A model generated the notes under the pieces. The model did not search any database and was not told the DNA's origin. It saw only the letters and a program-made list of their open reading frames with translations. 64,000 nt of DNA from Tyto alba (lineage: Eukaryota; Chordata; Aves; Strigiformes; Tytonidae): the NCBI RefSeq assembly GCF_018691265.1, contig NW_024881330.1, forward strand, positions 13,474,386 through 13,538,385, given 5' to 3'. A program made the translations under genes and the position numbers. Of this stretch, positions 1-11,517 are shown piece after piece; the stretch's first letter is position 1, and every line of letters begins with the position of its first letter.

Positions 1-2770
1 TCTGGTTTCCAATGTGACAAGGGCGCGTGCAGTTTGTTGCAATTGATGGAGGAGGGGGAGAGGAGAGGGAGACAGTCTGTGCTGAGCTGTGTCACCTTTA
101 AAAGCGCGGGGGTTCCTGTATAGCACGAGGGATGATTAGAGAATGAGTCGGGCTATCTAGCAAAGGAGACCATCTGTAGGACTGCTGCTTTGGTATCTGA
201 AGAAGATGAAGGGTGTCTGGGGACACGAACTCTGGGAAGCAAAAGGAAGGCCTTGTACTTCCAGCACTAGACTAGGGTCTGGGAAAATAAAGGTCTCTAG
301 AAATTTTTTGTCTGAGAAAAAAAAAAACGCAGATTCAAGTCAAAAGGAACATGTTGTGAAATCATGTCTGTGCCAGATTGTTTCATTTTAAAGAAGAAAA
401 TCCCAGGAGAATAAAACCTTTTGTTTTGAGGTTTTAAGGAGAAACTTTTTGATAAACAGTTTTTAAAATGAGTAATTTTTTACTGTTCTGTTTTTTTAAA
501 AGCCAATATGAAACATTTTGGTGTTTGAATTAAACATTTATTCAACCCAAAACACATTTTAAAATCTTTTCATGTCAGGAATTTATTTCTTCCTCCTTTC
601 CTTTTTCTATGTAACAGCACAGCAAGCAAAACAAAACAGAGCTGTAACTGTGCAAAAATAGTATCCTTAATTCTGCTGCCATTTTGTTGAGTATGATAAG
701 CAGTCTGATACTTACTTTCAAGAATAATCATACAAAGATGTCTGATGTTAAAAGTACTGAGTGCTCACAATTTGGATTGGAACACCTTAAAGGTCAAAAA
801 AGAAAGATATGCCTATGCGAGGTTTAGCTGCCAAGGTGACCAGATAGATCGTGTAAAAAATACATACTTATGTGACTGAGGAGCAGAGAGACTCACCATA
901 TAAGTTAAAGGTCCTTCTTTGTCAGTGTACCTGTGATTGTTAAGTACTTGTCACGTTTGATCAATAGCTTGTATATGATCAGGCATAAAAACTGGTTATG
1001 GCTTTGTGTGTCGAGAGCAGTGGCACAGGTTACTGTACTTGCTGTAGGGGTACCTGGGGGATATTTTGTAATAGAGAAAGATAATCTAGGTCATTTAGTG
1101 GTCATTTCTAGCCTGAAATTCTGAAAGTTACTTTGATGGAACCTGCTCGTTACCCATTAAAACCAGTCGGGATAGGAGGAATCTGGGAAAATCTAATTGT
1201 GTGTCAGGCTCCTTTCAGCCTCAGCTGGACTTCGTGTCAGCTTCCCAGTGCTCCAGCATGGCTCTGGCTTTGGCATATCCCAAAGCTATGAGCGGGCAGG
1301 CAGGACAGTCGCTTTTGGTACGTGCCTCCCTCATTACAAATTGTAATGTGGCAAGGACGCTAAGCATGTCCTTGTCTTTGCAGCACACATGAAGTCCTGC
1401 TGAAATCAGTTTGACAAGTTTCTCTCCCGTGTTGAATTAGAACCAGAACTCATTTAAAACCAGAAATCAAATGTGAATATTGTCGGGTTTAGATAGAGAT
1501 TTGCCTTTATTTTGGAGTCATAAGCAGTAGTGCCCTCTGAGCTTTGCAGATAATGAACAACTGAAGAATATGTCACTATAAAATTAAGTCCTTCACCCTT
1601 CTCACTGAGAGGCAGCACAGATCAGAGCAGATTAGCCTACACTGTGCTCTGTGCAGAATAGTTTTTGACATGGATACATCTACTCTGAATAAATGGTAAT
1701 AGAAGGAGGCTAAACAAAGAATCAACAATTGCATATTGTCATGGATTAATCAGGTGCTATAAGGAGAAGACAAAATGTTTTCTGTGTTGATGAAGATTGT
1801 AGGCAATTTGTAATCTAGGTGATTTTAAAAGTTAGAAGCAGTTTCTATTGCTTCATCTTCTTCTGAGCCACCCTGTTTGTGCATATTCTTAAAATCACAT
1901 TATTTGGCTTTGGGTTTTTTGTTAGCACGTTTTTCCTGCACGCTGGATGGAAGTGTCATACAGCAAGCAGGGAGAAATGCCTTTTCATAAAGCATACAAC
2001 ATGAACACACAGTGAACACTTTCTGTAATCTCATTTATTTTCTTGCTGCATCAGCTACTCCTGTTTGAGGGAGGGAAGGAAGAGGTAGGTAAAAAATTTG
2101 TGCTAGAAACAGAGTCTTTTACATGTCTTCTGCTGTCAACCCTTCATCTTTTCCTTCTCAAACTATAATCAAAGGAGCAGAAAGTTTCTGCCTGTATTTA
2201 GAACATTTATGTAAATTTTTATCTCTGTAGCAGATTTGGATAACTTTAAATGTTGAATTCCACTATGGATAATAAATCTGTCTTAATATAATTATTAATG
2301 AATTGGGACTATTAACTGCTTTTGGTATGTTTCTGAAGAGCAGTGTCCTGAGCAATTGCCAGCTCAAATATAAAATACAAGATCGTGGACCTTCAAAAAA
2401 GTATGCCCACACTTACTTTTTTTATGTTCCTGGAGAAGTGTCTGTTTCATAGACTGGTTTTGCTGGAAATGTCAATTGTATGAAAATCTGAGATAAAATT
2501 ACAGGAGGAGATTGCAGTGATGAATGTTTTGAGAGATTAAGAGTGCAGCTAATTGAAAGATTTTCTCCGTATTCTTTCACTGAAAAGTAATGCTTTTGAC
2601 ATAAAGCAAACAACTGGAATATTTCAGTACAAACCAAATTGCACAATATATTGTCAGTATTAACTGCGAGGGATAAAAGTACAGTCCAGATAAAAAATAG
2701 AAAATCTTAAACAATATTAAGTCATGTATTTGACCCTAAAGTATGTAAGGGACAAGCCAAAGTAATCTCT
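1..2770. other. Non-coding sequence upstream of ZHX1
   Basis: I see no supported gene here. The first 200 bases are somewhat richer in G, C and CpG than what follows, but no splice sites or conserved reading frame single out an exon. All open frames are under 80 codons and look like chance. The stretch may be a 5' UTR intron of ZHX1 or intergenic DNA, since the remote 5' exons of ZHX1 could not be identified. Confidence 0.5.
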
Positions 2771-3270
2771 GAACTATTAGTGATGAGCTTCAGGTACTCA
2801 GGGGGGATGGGAGAGATCTCAGAGGATTTGACACAGGCAAACATAGTACCTAGTCTTAAATGAGGGAGAGACATGAGCAGAGAACAGGTAGGGAATCACC
2901 GATCAGTTAACAAGATCTTTATTCCCAGGACAATTCAGGAAGAATTTACTAAAAAGCTGTCTTTAAGGACCTAGAGAGTTGTGGCAAGGTTCTTAAAAAA
3001 GTGGATTTGTCAAAACCAGACTGTCAAACCAATCTGGTTTCATTTTTTGCTAGAGTAATTGGCCCACTAGAATGAGATGTGGCAGACCTTACTGAAGTCA
3101 AGAGAGACAGCAAGGTTCCACATGGCATTCTTGTGAGCAGTACAGGAGAGGTGTTCTAGAGGAGCTAAAGTACAAGGGTGATGCATAATTGTTTTGATAA
3201 ACTAATCAAGTGTGAGTTTTCATAATCCCCTGGTAAACTGAGAGAACATGTCAGGCAGGGTGCTAAAATG
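2771..3270 (+). repeat. Old CR1-type LINE remnant (reverse-transcriptase region)
   Basis: The sequence follows the order of a degraded CR1/L3-like LINE RT segment on the plus strand. It has the region corresponding to 'gggaatcaccgatcagttaac', then 'gtggatttgtcaaaacc', then a segment around 'agagtaattggccca' and a later 'ttccacatggcattctt'. It is heavily mutated, with no open frame, so it is probably an ancient insertion. Subfamily and exact edges cannot be set by eye. Confidence 0.5.
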
Positions 3271-6050
3271 GAATAATCCCATTAGCGCCAAGGAGAAGGG
3301 AATGGAGGTTTCAGTAAAGTCTATGGAGGAAAGAAGACTGGGAAGGGTTGCAAGCATCTCACTTTGTTGAGGCTTTAGTGAATGCTGACATAGCTCTTCG
3401 TAGTTCTGAATTAAACAGGATTTTGAAATGACAACACCCTTTTTTTAAAAAAAAAAAAATCTTACATAGCATAGTCAGAAGAGCATAGGTGCACCTTTCT
3501 TTTTCTGAAACATGCTTGCATCGAAGAAACATATTTCTCCAGTGAAAAACAGTGGAGGGATAGGATGATCTGACTGTGCACCATGAGCAAAACTGAACCA
3601 AAGCAAACAGAGATGCGATACAGAGATTTAGCTGAAAGGCTGCAGCTGATGCAATTGCATGTGGACCTGTAGGTTTATAGGCACTGCAGATGCTATTGGG
3701 TAAACGAGGGGACTGGAGAAAAACACTTACTGATTTGTTGGACAGGTTTCCCATTTTATTTATTATCTCCATCCTTATCTCAAGCATGCTTCAACCTGCA
3801 GGTCAGGTCAAATGTTGCTTTCACTTGTGCTCTGTGCCATCCCAGAACAGGACCCTCAGCAAGCCCTTACATTCACTCAGGCTGCTCTGAATATTGATCC
3901 TACGTGCTGTGCTAGGGATGCAGCACTGCAGAGTACCACAGTCACTTTTCAAACTGCAACTTTAGTCAGCAAAACTAGCTGTTAAGTAACTTTGAAAATG
4001 GGCATTTCTGGCATTTTTGAAATTTTACTTAAGATCGCAGAAAGATTAGGTAATACCACCCAGCTCTTCCCCAAGAGCATTGCTCAACATTGAGTCTTGG
4101 CAGTTGTCTTTCTTTTGTCAAGGGCCCTCTAGCCCCACAGCAAAGCAGGACAGTTAGTAATGCTCTACCTCTTGTCCCTCAGGACACCAAGACAAATGGA
4201 TCCATTTAGCTTTGCTTCATGGTTCTCTCACTGCAAAGATAAATGAGATGGCATGTAATACATACATTGTATATACATTAAAATAAATACCTTTTACATT
4301 TCTGTGCAGCTTTAGAGACTGCCAGCATTAACTTGTGGAAGAAGGGTATCTTTCCACTTCAGTACTATTAAATAATTGTCATCCATCCTGGAATGATGAT
4401 TACCCACGATTTATTGAGCACTGTCAGTATCCTTAATGCCGTGTAACCGTATTCTTGGCATAAAAAGCTTATCATGTCAGCCAGTGTACTTTGAATGTAA
4501 GCACAGAAGTAGTGCAGAGGGTGACTGTTAAAAACATTTGGGGAGAATTTTTATGAAAAAGTGAGGCTTACAGTTTCAAAAAGATCATGGAGCAGCTCTG
4601 GGTGGCAGCTGTCGATTAACAGTTTTGTCTTTTGCCTAAAGAAAAAAACGTGAAGCTAAGAATTATCTATCTTCTTTCTTATCCACAGCCTTTGCCCTCC
4701 CATAATAAAAAAGAAAGAATCATCTTATTGTACAGTGAAAAATAGTGTTTCTTTTCCCCTTCCCATTTCTTGTAACTGCATTTCTTCCTTTTACACTGTT
4801 CTTTTTCCTTTAAGACTTTGTCGTGATCAAAGATTGCCTTCTGGTTTTAACCTGTTACATGCTGTTCCCTTTCTAAACCTTCTGAAACAGCTACTGAGTA
4901 TTCCACTTGAGCATGCCCCCGCTTTGGAAAGTAGTTGATGTTCCAGTGTCTAAAAATTCATGTACCTATGGGATTTCTGGTATGAGAAATCAGTGTCTGA
5001 TTTTATTTCAAGAAGAAAACTCTTACAGAATTTATAACCCTCTGCAGAAGTTTGTGCATCATTTCCAGAAGACTAGTTGTCCCTGTGGGATAAAATTCTC
5101 TCAAGTCTATGCTATTTAAGATTACATTTATTCTCTGAATTTCTGTAGGCCTCAAATTTATTCAGTGGCACTTTAGTTTTTCTTAGAAATGGACAAGGAA
5201 TTCTAAACAGAAAACACATAATTTTGTTTGGCTTCTGCTTGCCATATCAGTCTTTAATGCTTTTTTTCTCTGGTACAGTTCACACAATCAATCATGTCCC
5301 TGTTAATGCATAGAGGCATGAAAACAGATTTCAGTTAATTGCCATGTGCTAGCAATCAACTTTTATTGGTTTGGGATTGGTCTTCAATTGGAGAATGACA
5401 TTTGGAGAGCTAGGAAGAAAGGATAGTCATCTTTTGTCTGTCAAAGTGCCTTAAAAAGGCATTGTTTTGCCTGTTTTCAGACTTGGGAGAAAGGCCCTGT
5501 ACATGCTCATGCTCATGTATGTAATATGATAGAAAAACACTCTAAGCCAGCCTTTTCTGGAACCCTTCACAACCTCTGACATGAAAGACATGACAAAGTC
5601 AGTAGTAGAGATGTCACACTGGGATTGAGTTTGTGATAGGAAGGACTTGAGTTCACAGGGCAGTCAAGAATAGTTGTCACAGTTTAGGCAAAGCAGGCCA
5701 AAGGCAAGACTGCAAAAATTATGTAGGACAACTGACCTCAGCGTTGTGCCAAGAAAAAGGCTTCTGAAGAAAGGGAAGCAATCAGAAAGTTACCTGTGTT
5801 ACACCATCCTGTGTTTTAAGCCTTTCAATGCGTTGTCACAAACTGAAACAAATTTCAGCCTGTAATAAGTGGATTGGATTTTGCCTTTCTTAACTAGCTT
5901 TGAGTAACTATTTGGAATGGGTCTGCTGGTTTCAGATGAACAGTGGCATACTGAACCCCAAAGGACTGAATTACCTTAAGCCAAAATACATAGCAGAATA
6001 GAAATTACTCTTTAAATTGAACTAATTTCACTGTCTCTTCTTTGCTACAG
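3271..6050. other. Non-coding sequence, probable ZHX1 5' intron
   Basis: There is no supported gene or recognisable repeat apart from a short A-run near 3448-3459. The stretch ends in a good 3' splice site: a pyrimidine-rich tract followed by 'tttgctacag' at 6041-6050, directly before the ZHX1 5' UTR exon. The preceding DNA is therefore probably intron. Small frames near 3.4-3.8 and 4.7-5.1 kb show no family features. Confidence 0.5.
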
Positions 6051-6267
6051 GTGGTGGATGTGGACTTTAAAACATTGTGTCTCAACATTTCATCCTCAAC
6101 TATCTATTTTTAATCTGATTGCACTACAAAAGCAAAGCTGCTAATGGGATAAATGTTGAGACTTTACAAGAACTGACTTGAAGTACTGGAAGCCATTATT
6201 ATTAGTCAAGAAGAGCTTGAAGCTAAGTCTCTATCTGACCAGTCAGTATCATTTTCACATAACAGGC
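6051..6267 (+). promoter_or_regulatory. ZHX1: ZHX1 5' UTR with three short upstream ORFs
   Basis: Between the 3' splice site at 6050 and the ZHX1 start at 6268 there are three upstream ATGs. uORF1 runs 6058-6144 (28 codons plus stop). uORF2 is Met-Gly-stop at 6144-6152, and its ATG overlaps the uORF1 stop in the string TAATG. uORF3 is 6153-6176 (7 codons plus stop). The main frame is open from 6178 but has no ATG before 6268. Such an array would be expected to lower or condition translation of ZHX1. This depends on the exon really beginning at 6051. Confidence 0.55.
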
Positions 6268-8895
6268 ATGGCAAGTAAACGAAAATCAACAACACCGTGC
6301 ATGGTCTTAGCCAATGAGCAGGATCCGGATCTAGAAATGGTATCAGACTTGGAGGAAGGACCACCTATACTCACGCCAGCAGATAACCCTACAGCAGAGA
6401 GCGTAACAAGTGATGAGGATGTTCATGAGTATGTGGATTCAGACAATCAGAAAAATACAAATAAAGTAGAAGGTGGTTATGAGTGTAAATACTGTACTTT
6501 TCAAACTCCAGATCTCAATATGTTTACTTTTCATGTGGATTCAGAACATCCTAACGTAGTATTAAATTCATCCTACGTTTGTGTAGAATGTAATTTTCTT
6601 ACCAAAAGATATGATGCTCTCTCAGAACATAATTTGAAGTACCACCCTGGAGAAGAGAATTTTAAATTGACCATGGTGAAACGTAATAATCAGACAATCT
6701 TTGAACAAACAGTAAACGATCTCACTTTTGATGGGAGTTTTGTTAGAGAAGAAAACACTGAACAGGCCGACTCTTCTGAGGTCCCCTCATCAGGGATCTC
6801 AATTAGTAAAACTCCTATTATGAAAATGATGAAAAACAAAACTGAGGCTAAACGTATCGCTGTTTTCCACAATGTAGTTGATGACATTCCTGGTGAAGAA
6901 AAGGGAACTGAAAATGAGCCAAACTCTGAAGAAGTAGTAGAAAACCCACCACCAGCAGTTTCTGAGTCAAAAGCAAGCCATTCAGTTGTTTGCAGTGCAG
7001 CAGATGTGGCTAGTGCGGTAGTGACTCCAGCACCAGTGCTTCAGCCTGGGATGGCACAGGTTATAACAGCTGTTACAGCTCCACAGAACTCAAACCTGAT
7101 TCCAAAAGTCCTAATACCTGTAAATAGCATTCCAGCCTATAATACCGCTTTGGATAACAATCCTCTTTTGCTTAACACCTACAACAAATTCCCATATCCA
7201 ACCATGTCGGAAATCACTGTTCTTTCCACTCAAGCTAAGTACACAGAGGAACAGATTAAAATATGGTTTTCTGCACAGCGTCTGAAACACGGTGTGAGCT
7301 GGACGCCGGAGGAAGTGGAGGAAGCAAGGAGGAAACAATTTAATGGCACAGTGCATACTGTGCCACAGACAATTACTGTTATTCCAGCACACATATCTGC
7401 CGCTAGCAATGGTTTACCTTCAATTTTACAGACATGCCAAATAGTTGGTCAGCCAGGACTTGTTCTCACTCAAGTTGCAGGTGCAAATACGTTACCAGTA
7501 ACAGCCCCAATAGCTTTGACGGTAGCGGGAGTCCCAAACCAAACACAGTTACAGAAGAGTCAGATTCATACTGCTCAGCCTCTTGCAGAAACCAAACAAG
7601 TAGCTGCTGTTCCCGCCCCTCAGCCTATCAAAAATGAATCCGCATTGATGAATCCGGACTCCTTTGGCATCCGAGCAAAAAAAACTAAGGAACAGCTGGC
7701 AGAATTGAAAGTCAGCTACCTTAAAAATCAGTTTCCTCAAGATTCAGAAATTGTTAGACTTATGAAAATAACGGGCCTGACTAAAGGAGAGATCAAAAAG
7801 TGGTTCAGCGATACTCGCTACAATCAGAGAAACTCAAAGAATAATCATGGGATTCATCTCAACAGTGATTCATGTGCCACCATTGTTATTGATTCGAGTG
7901 ATGAAATGAATGAGTCCCCAACGGGAGTGACTCCACAGAGTAAGTCATCATCATGGAGCGCTTTTCCTGATTTCACCCCACAGAAATTCAAAGAAAAGAC
8001 TGCTGAACAGCTGCAAGTTCTCCAAGCAAGTTTTCTTAATAACCCTGTCCTTACCGATGAAGAGATGAATAGATTAAGAGCCCAAACCAAACTGACCAGG
8101 AGGGAGATCGATGCCTGGTTTACAGAAAGAAGGAAATCAAATGTCTTGAAGGAAGAGGGAGCTGACTTGAATGAGAGCAATGCTGGCAGCTCAAAAGAAG
8201 AGGCTGGGGAAACATCTGTGGGAAATGGAGCAGCAGGAGCCAAATCAGTGTGTTCCACTTCAAGCAAAATAGGCAAAAAGTCACCAGAGCAGTTGCACAT
8301 GCTTAAAAGTTCCTTTGTCCGTACTCAGTGGCCATCTCCACAAGAATACAACAAGCTGGCAGAAGAAACTGGGCTCCCAAGATCAGAAATTGTGAGCTGG
8401 TTTGGCGATACTCGCTATGCCTGGAAAAATGGTGGATTGAAATGGTATTATTATTACCAGAGTGCCAGTGCAAACAGTCTGAATGGTCAAGGCTTTGCAA
8501 GAAAGAGAGGGAGAGGAAGACCAAAGGGGAGGGGGAGAGGGAGGCCTCGGGGGAGGCCTCGGGGAAGCAAGAGGTTAAATTGCTGGGACAGAGGTGTGTC
8601 TGTCATAAAATTCAAAACTGGAACGGCAATCCTAAAGGACTACTATATGAAGCACAAATTCCTTAATGAGCAAGACCTCGATGAACTGGTAGCCAAATCT
8701 CACATGGGATATGAGCAGGTCAGAGAGTGGTTTGCAGAAAGGCAGAGAAGATTAGAACTTGGAATAGAGCTGTTTGATGAGAACGAGGAGGAAGATGAAA
8801 TGCTGGAAGATCAGGAAGATGAGGAAGAAACGGATGATAGTGATACTTGGGAACCCCCCCGACATGTTAAGCGTAAACTTTCAAAATCAGATTGA
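6268..8895 (+). CDS. ZHX1: ZHX1, zinc fingers and homeoboxes protein 1
   Basis: This is a complete intronless coding region of 875 aa (human ZHX1 is 873). The start [10 protein letters not shown] matches the family N-terminus. Two C2H2 fingers have ligands C73, C76, H89, H94 and C105, C108, H121, H126. Five homeodomains follow, with recognition helices marked by IKIWF (about aa 329), IKKWF (508), IDAWF (613), IVSWF (707) and VREWF (818). Between the fourth and fifth is a basic Gly-Arg-Pro-rich stretch resembling AT-hooks (about aa 748-770), probably the nuclear-localisation region. The C-terminus is strongly acidic, then ends KLSKSD. ZHX proteins are nuclear repressors that homo- and heterodimerise (ZHX1/2/3), and ZHX1 binds NF-YA. 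The frame is open for 30 codons upstream but without an ATG, so 6268 is the natural start. Confidence 0.97.
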   Translation: MASKRKSTTPCMVLANEQDPDLEMVSDLEEGPPILTPADNPTAESVTSDEDVHEYVDSDNQKNTNKVEGGYECKYCTFQTPDLNMFTFHVDSEHPNVVLNSSYVCVECNFLTKRYDALSEHNLKYHPGEENFKLTMVKRNNQTIFEQTVNDLTFDGSFVREENTEQADSSEVPSSGISISKTPIMKMMKNKTEAKRIAVFHNVVDDIPGEEKGTENEPNSEEVVENPPPAVSESKASHSVVCSAADVASAVVTPAPVLQPGMAQVITAVTAPQNSNLIPKVLIPVNSIPAYNTALDNNPLLLNTYNKFPYPTMSEITVLSTQAKYTEEQIKIWFSAQRLKHGVSWTPEEVEEARRKQFNGTVHTVPQTITVIPAHISAASNGLPSILQTCQIVGQPGLVLTQVAGANTLPVTAPIALTVAGVPNQTQLQKSQIHTAQPLAETKQVAAVPAPQPIKNESALMNPDSFGIRAKKTKEQLAELKVSYLKNQFPQDSEIVRLMKITGLTKGEIKKWFSDTRYNQRNSKNNHGIHLNSDSCATIVIDSSDEMNESPTGVTPQSKSSSWSAFPDFTPQKFKEKTAEQLQVLQASFLNNPVLTDEEMNRLRAQTKLTRREIDAWFTERRKSNVLKEEGADLNESNAGSSKEEAGETSVGNGAAGAKSVCSTSSKIGKKSPEQLHMLKSSFVRTQWPSPQEYNKLAEETGLPRSEIVSWFGDTRYAWKNGGLKWYYYYQSASANSLNGQGFARKRGRGRPKGRGRGRPRGRPRGSKRLNCWDRGVSVIKFKTGTAILKDYYMKHKFLNEQDLDELVAKSHMGYEQVREWFAERQRRLELGIELFDENEEEDEMLEDQEDEEETDDSDTWEPPRHVKRKLSKSD

Positions 8896-9424
8896 CGTGC
8901 AATTTGGGATTTGGGGGCCAAAAACCTATGAATTAGGTTTGATGTTATGGTGAAGAGCCAAATGATTTTTCATGGCCTTCAGTTTAGCAAGCACCTGCTT
9001 AGCATCTTCCTTCTACCTAAAAGAACATGGGCAAGATGCTACCTGTGCCGGCAACAACTATTTGCTTCCTTGCTACAAGAGATGGACATCCTCAGGCCTA
9101 GCCTAGGACATGGGGTTATAAATCAGATCCAGTTCAGCTCTTCCTCTTCCACGTTACAGATCGGAAGGTTCATGTTCATCATTCACATGACTGCTTCTCA
9201 ATATTTAATTGCCTTATGTTGTTTAATTCCAAAAAAACACAGACACATTTTTCGTTGATGTAGGAGAACATTGCCTGCTCATGAAGGAGGAAAATACAAA
9301 AACCTAAGATGTCTTTTTGCAAACATCGCTTCACCTGAAAGGTTTCAAGGCCTGGGTTTATTTCTTAAGGAAAGAGTTCAAAACAAAAGAGAAGGGGAAA
9401 AGTGTTGACAAAGGAATCAATAAA
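8896..9424 (+). other. ZHX1: ZHX1 3' UTR (minimum extent)
   Basis: Sequence after the ZHX1 stop codon carries no coding signal. The first AATAAA lies at 9419-9424, giving a minimum 3' UTR of about 530 bases. The human 3' UTR is longer, so the true end may lie further right in the AT-rich sequence to about 10.5 kb. Confidence 0.45.
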
Positions 9425-11459
9425 CCTAGGGGTGAGGATTACTTGGTTTAAGAAAATTAGGTGATATTGGCACCTTTTGTGTATCTTCAGAGTGTTTTGG
9501 GTTTACAGAACTTGTGCTGAAATGTTCCTTGTTGATAATTATGAGCTAACTGAATGAGTCTAATGCTAGAAGATGCTTTTCGTTACATTTAATCAGTGTA
9601 TCCTACATCAATTTAATTTAAATGCCTGACAGACTTGATGCAGTTGATAGTTACATTCGCTTTTAGCTTGAGCATTCTTTCCTTTGTTGGAAATGGTGAG
9701 AAAAGTATGTATATTTCTAGCTAAAAATAATAATTTTTTGAAATCTTACACTGAATTTTAAGGTAAACGTGAGGTGGAAATTGCCTAAAAGCTGTTCAGA
9801 GTTGCTTAGGGTTTTGTAAGAATACACAGATACAGAGACGAAAAGTGTCTTCAGGTGCTAGTAAGAAAAATTTTAAGTTGTGGCAATGACGTGATGTTTA
9901 ATTCTTAAAAAAACTGAAGTTATATGGCTTTTAGATGCTTAAGAATGATAAACACGCTAGTGTTTAATTGGTCTTCAGTGACAGACCAGCTGAATGATTT
10001 GTGCGCAAGGTTAACCTAAATTCATCCTAATGATGAGCTCAATCGAGCTCGCCACTATGCTGATTGTCTTAGGGCTGCTGGGTGAATGGACCTATTTTTA
10101 GAGGGGGTTTGATCTACCTGAACTGAGCTCCAGAAGTAGTTTAATCTGATAAAAACCAGCTACATCTTGGATAAGTGTCTTTAAAACAGCAGGAGGGGGG
10201 GAAAAAAAAAAAAAGCCAGTTAGTCTCAAGACATAGAACTCTACTGAGTCTGAATTAGCAACTTAAAAACAATGGGCCAAATTGACAGAAGTTAATTTAG
10301 GCAAATATCTGGCATTGTAGAGAACTGGTACTTTGAGGAAGACTAGTTTGTGTTCTTGCTACAATCAGTCTGCATTTTTTAGGGATAAGTTACTTTATAT
10401 TTAGATGTCACAAGATGATGATGAATCGGTGCTGCTGTCAACAGCATTGTCTGCTTTTACGTTGGCACTAACAGAAAGGATACTAGCAATCTCCATTTGC
10501 ACATCTGTCAGCATCTCCTCTGTAGGCTTCTGCATCTGATGGCCAATGACCAATTAGTGTAGAGAAAGTATGTCCTAATGTTTTCACATTTCCAAGAATC
10601 TAATCTGGAATTACTCTTCCTTCCTCACTGTGATAACTGTCAAAAGACCAAGAAGGTCCTTTTAGTCACAATTTTCTGAGGCCCATGTGAGATTTGTTTT
10701 TCATACCTGATTGTGGGTGAAATCCAGGTCAAAGCAAGAAAGGGAATAACATCTGTCAAAAAAAAATACTGTTAACTCACCTCCCTCGCTGGACACCTGT
10801 AGCTGCCCTTCTGCTCCCAGACTGAACAGGCTTCCTGAGTTGCAGGGGGATGTTCTGTGTGAAAGCTGTTCACCAGGGTGAGCTCTTCTGGCTATTTGAG
10901 ATTGCTGGAGAGAAAAAGGCAATGGCTTTTGATGTGTTAGATGAATTCGATGATGAAACTCTTTCCTGACTTTGAAGACTCAGACTGGTGAGGAACGAAA
11001 TGGCCAGCAGTGCTAGGGAGGACTAGCCAAGAATCCCTTGGTTTAACTTCGGAGTGGGGGAGAAGCAAAGCTCTGTTGTCAACGTATTTCATGGGACTGC
11101 TTATGACTCTGGATATGAGGTGCTGTAAGAGGGATCAGGATCTGGCCTTTCCAGCATTGATTGCTACGTGTGGTTGGGAAGTATTCTTGTTTGGCCGGTA
11201 ATGGTGTGGATGAGGCTGTTGTAGATGCCGGCAGACAGAAGAAAGACTCATGTTAGCTTCAAGCTGTGCTGGGAGTACGGGGTCAAAAATCAATGGTTGC
11301 TGAGTGGGAAAAGACAAAGCTAGTAGGGAAAGAGATGCTATTTTTAAGTTTCCAAAAATACTAAAGCAAATCCTTAAAAACCTTGGGAATATGCTTCTAG
11401 CAACCAAAATCTGGAGTTGCCTTAATCCTTAATGTTAACCCAGAATTAATTTTCTTTCA

Positions 11460-11517
11460 GAAAAAAAAAAAAAAAACAAAAAAACAACAAAACAAAAACA
11501 CAACCAAAACAAAACCC
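11460..11517 (+). repeat. A-rich simple repeat
   Basis: A run of A followed by A-rich, C-interrupted sequence (aacaac/aaaac units). It may be the decayed tail of a retro-insertion or a plain low-complexity tract. No flanking element is recognisable. Confidence 0.7.

Noticed and set aside
1..420. First exon of ZHX1 at the left edge
   Set aside because: The slightly GC-richer start is suggestive, but no donor or family-conserved sequence could be identified.
7111..8666. Several open frames of 60-148 codons inside ZHX1 on both strands
   Set aside because: Shadows of the conserved ZHX1 reading frame.
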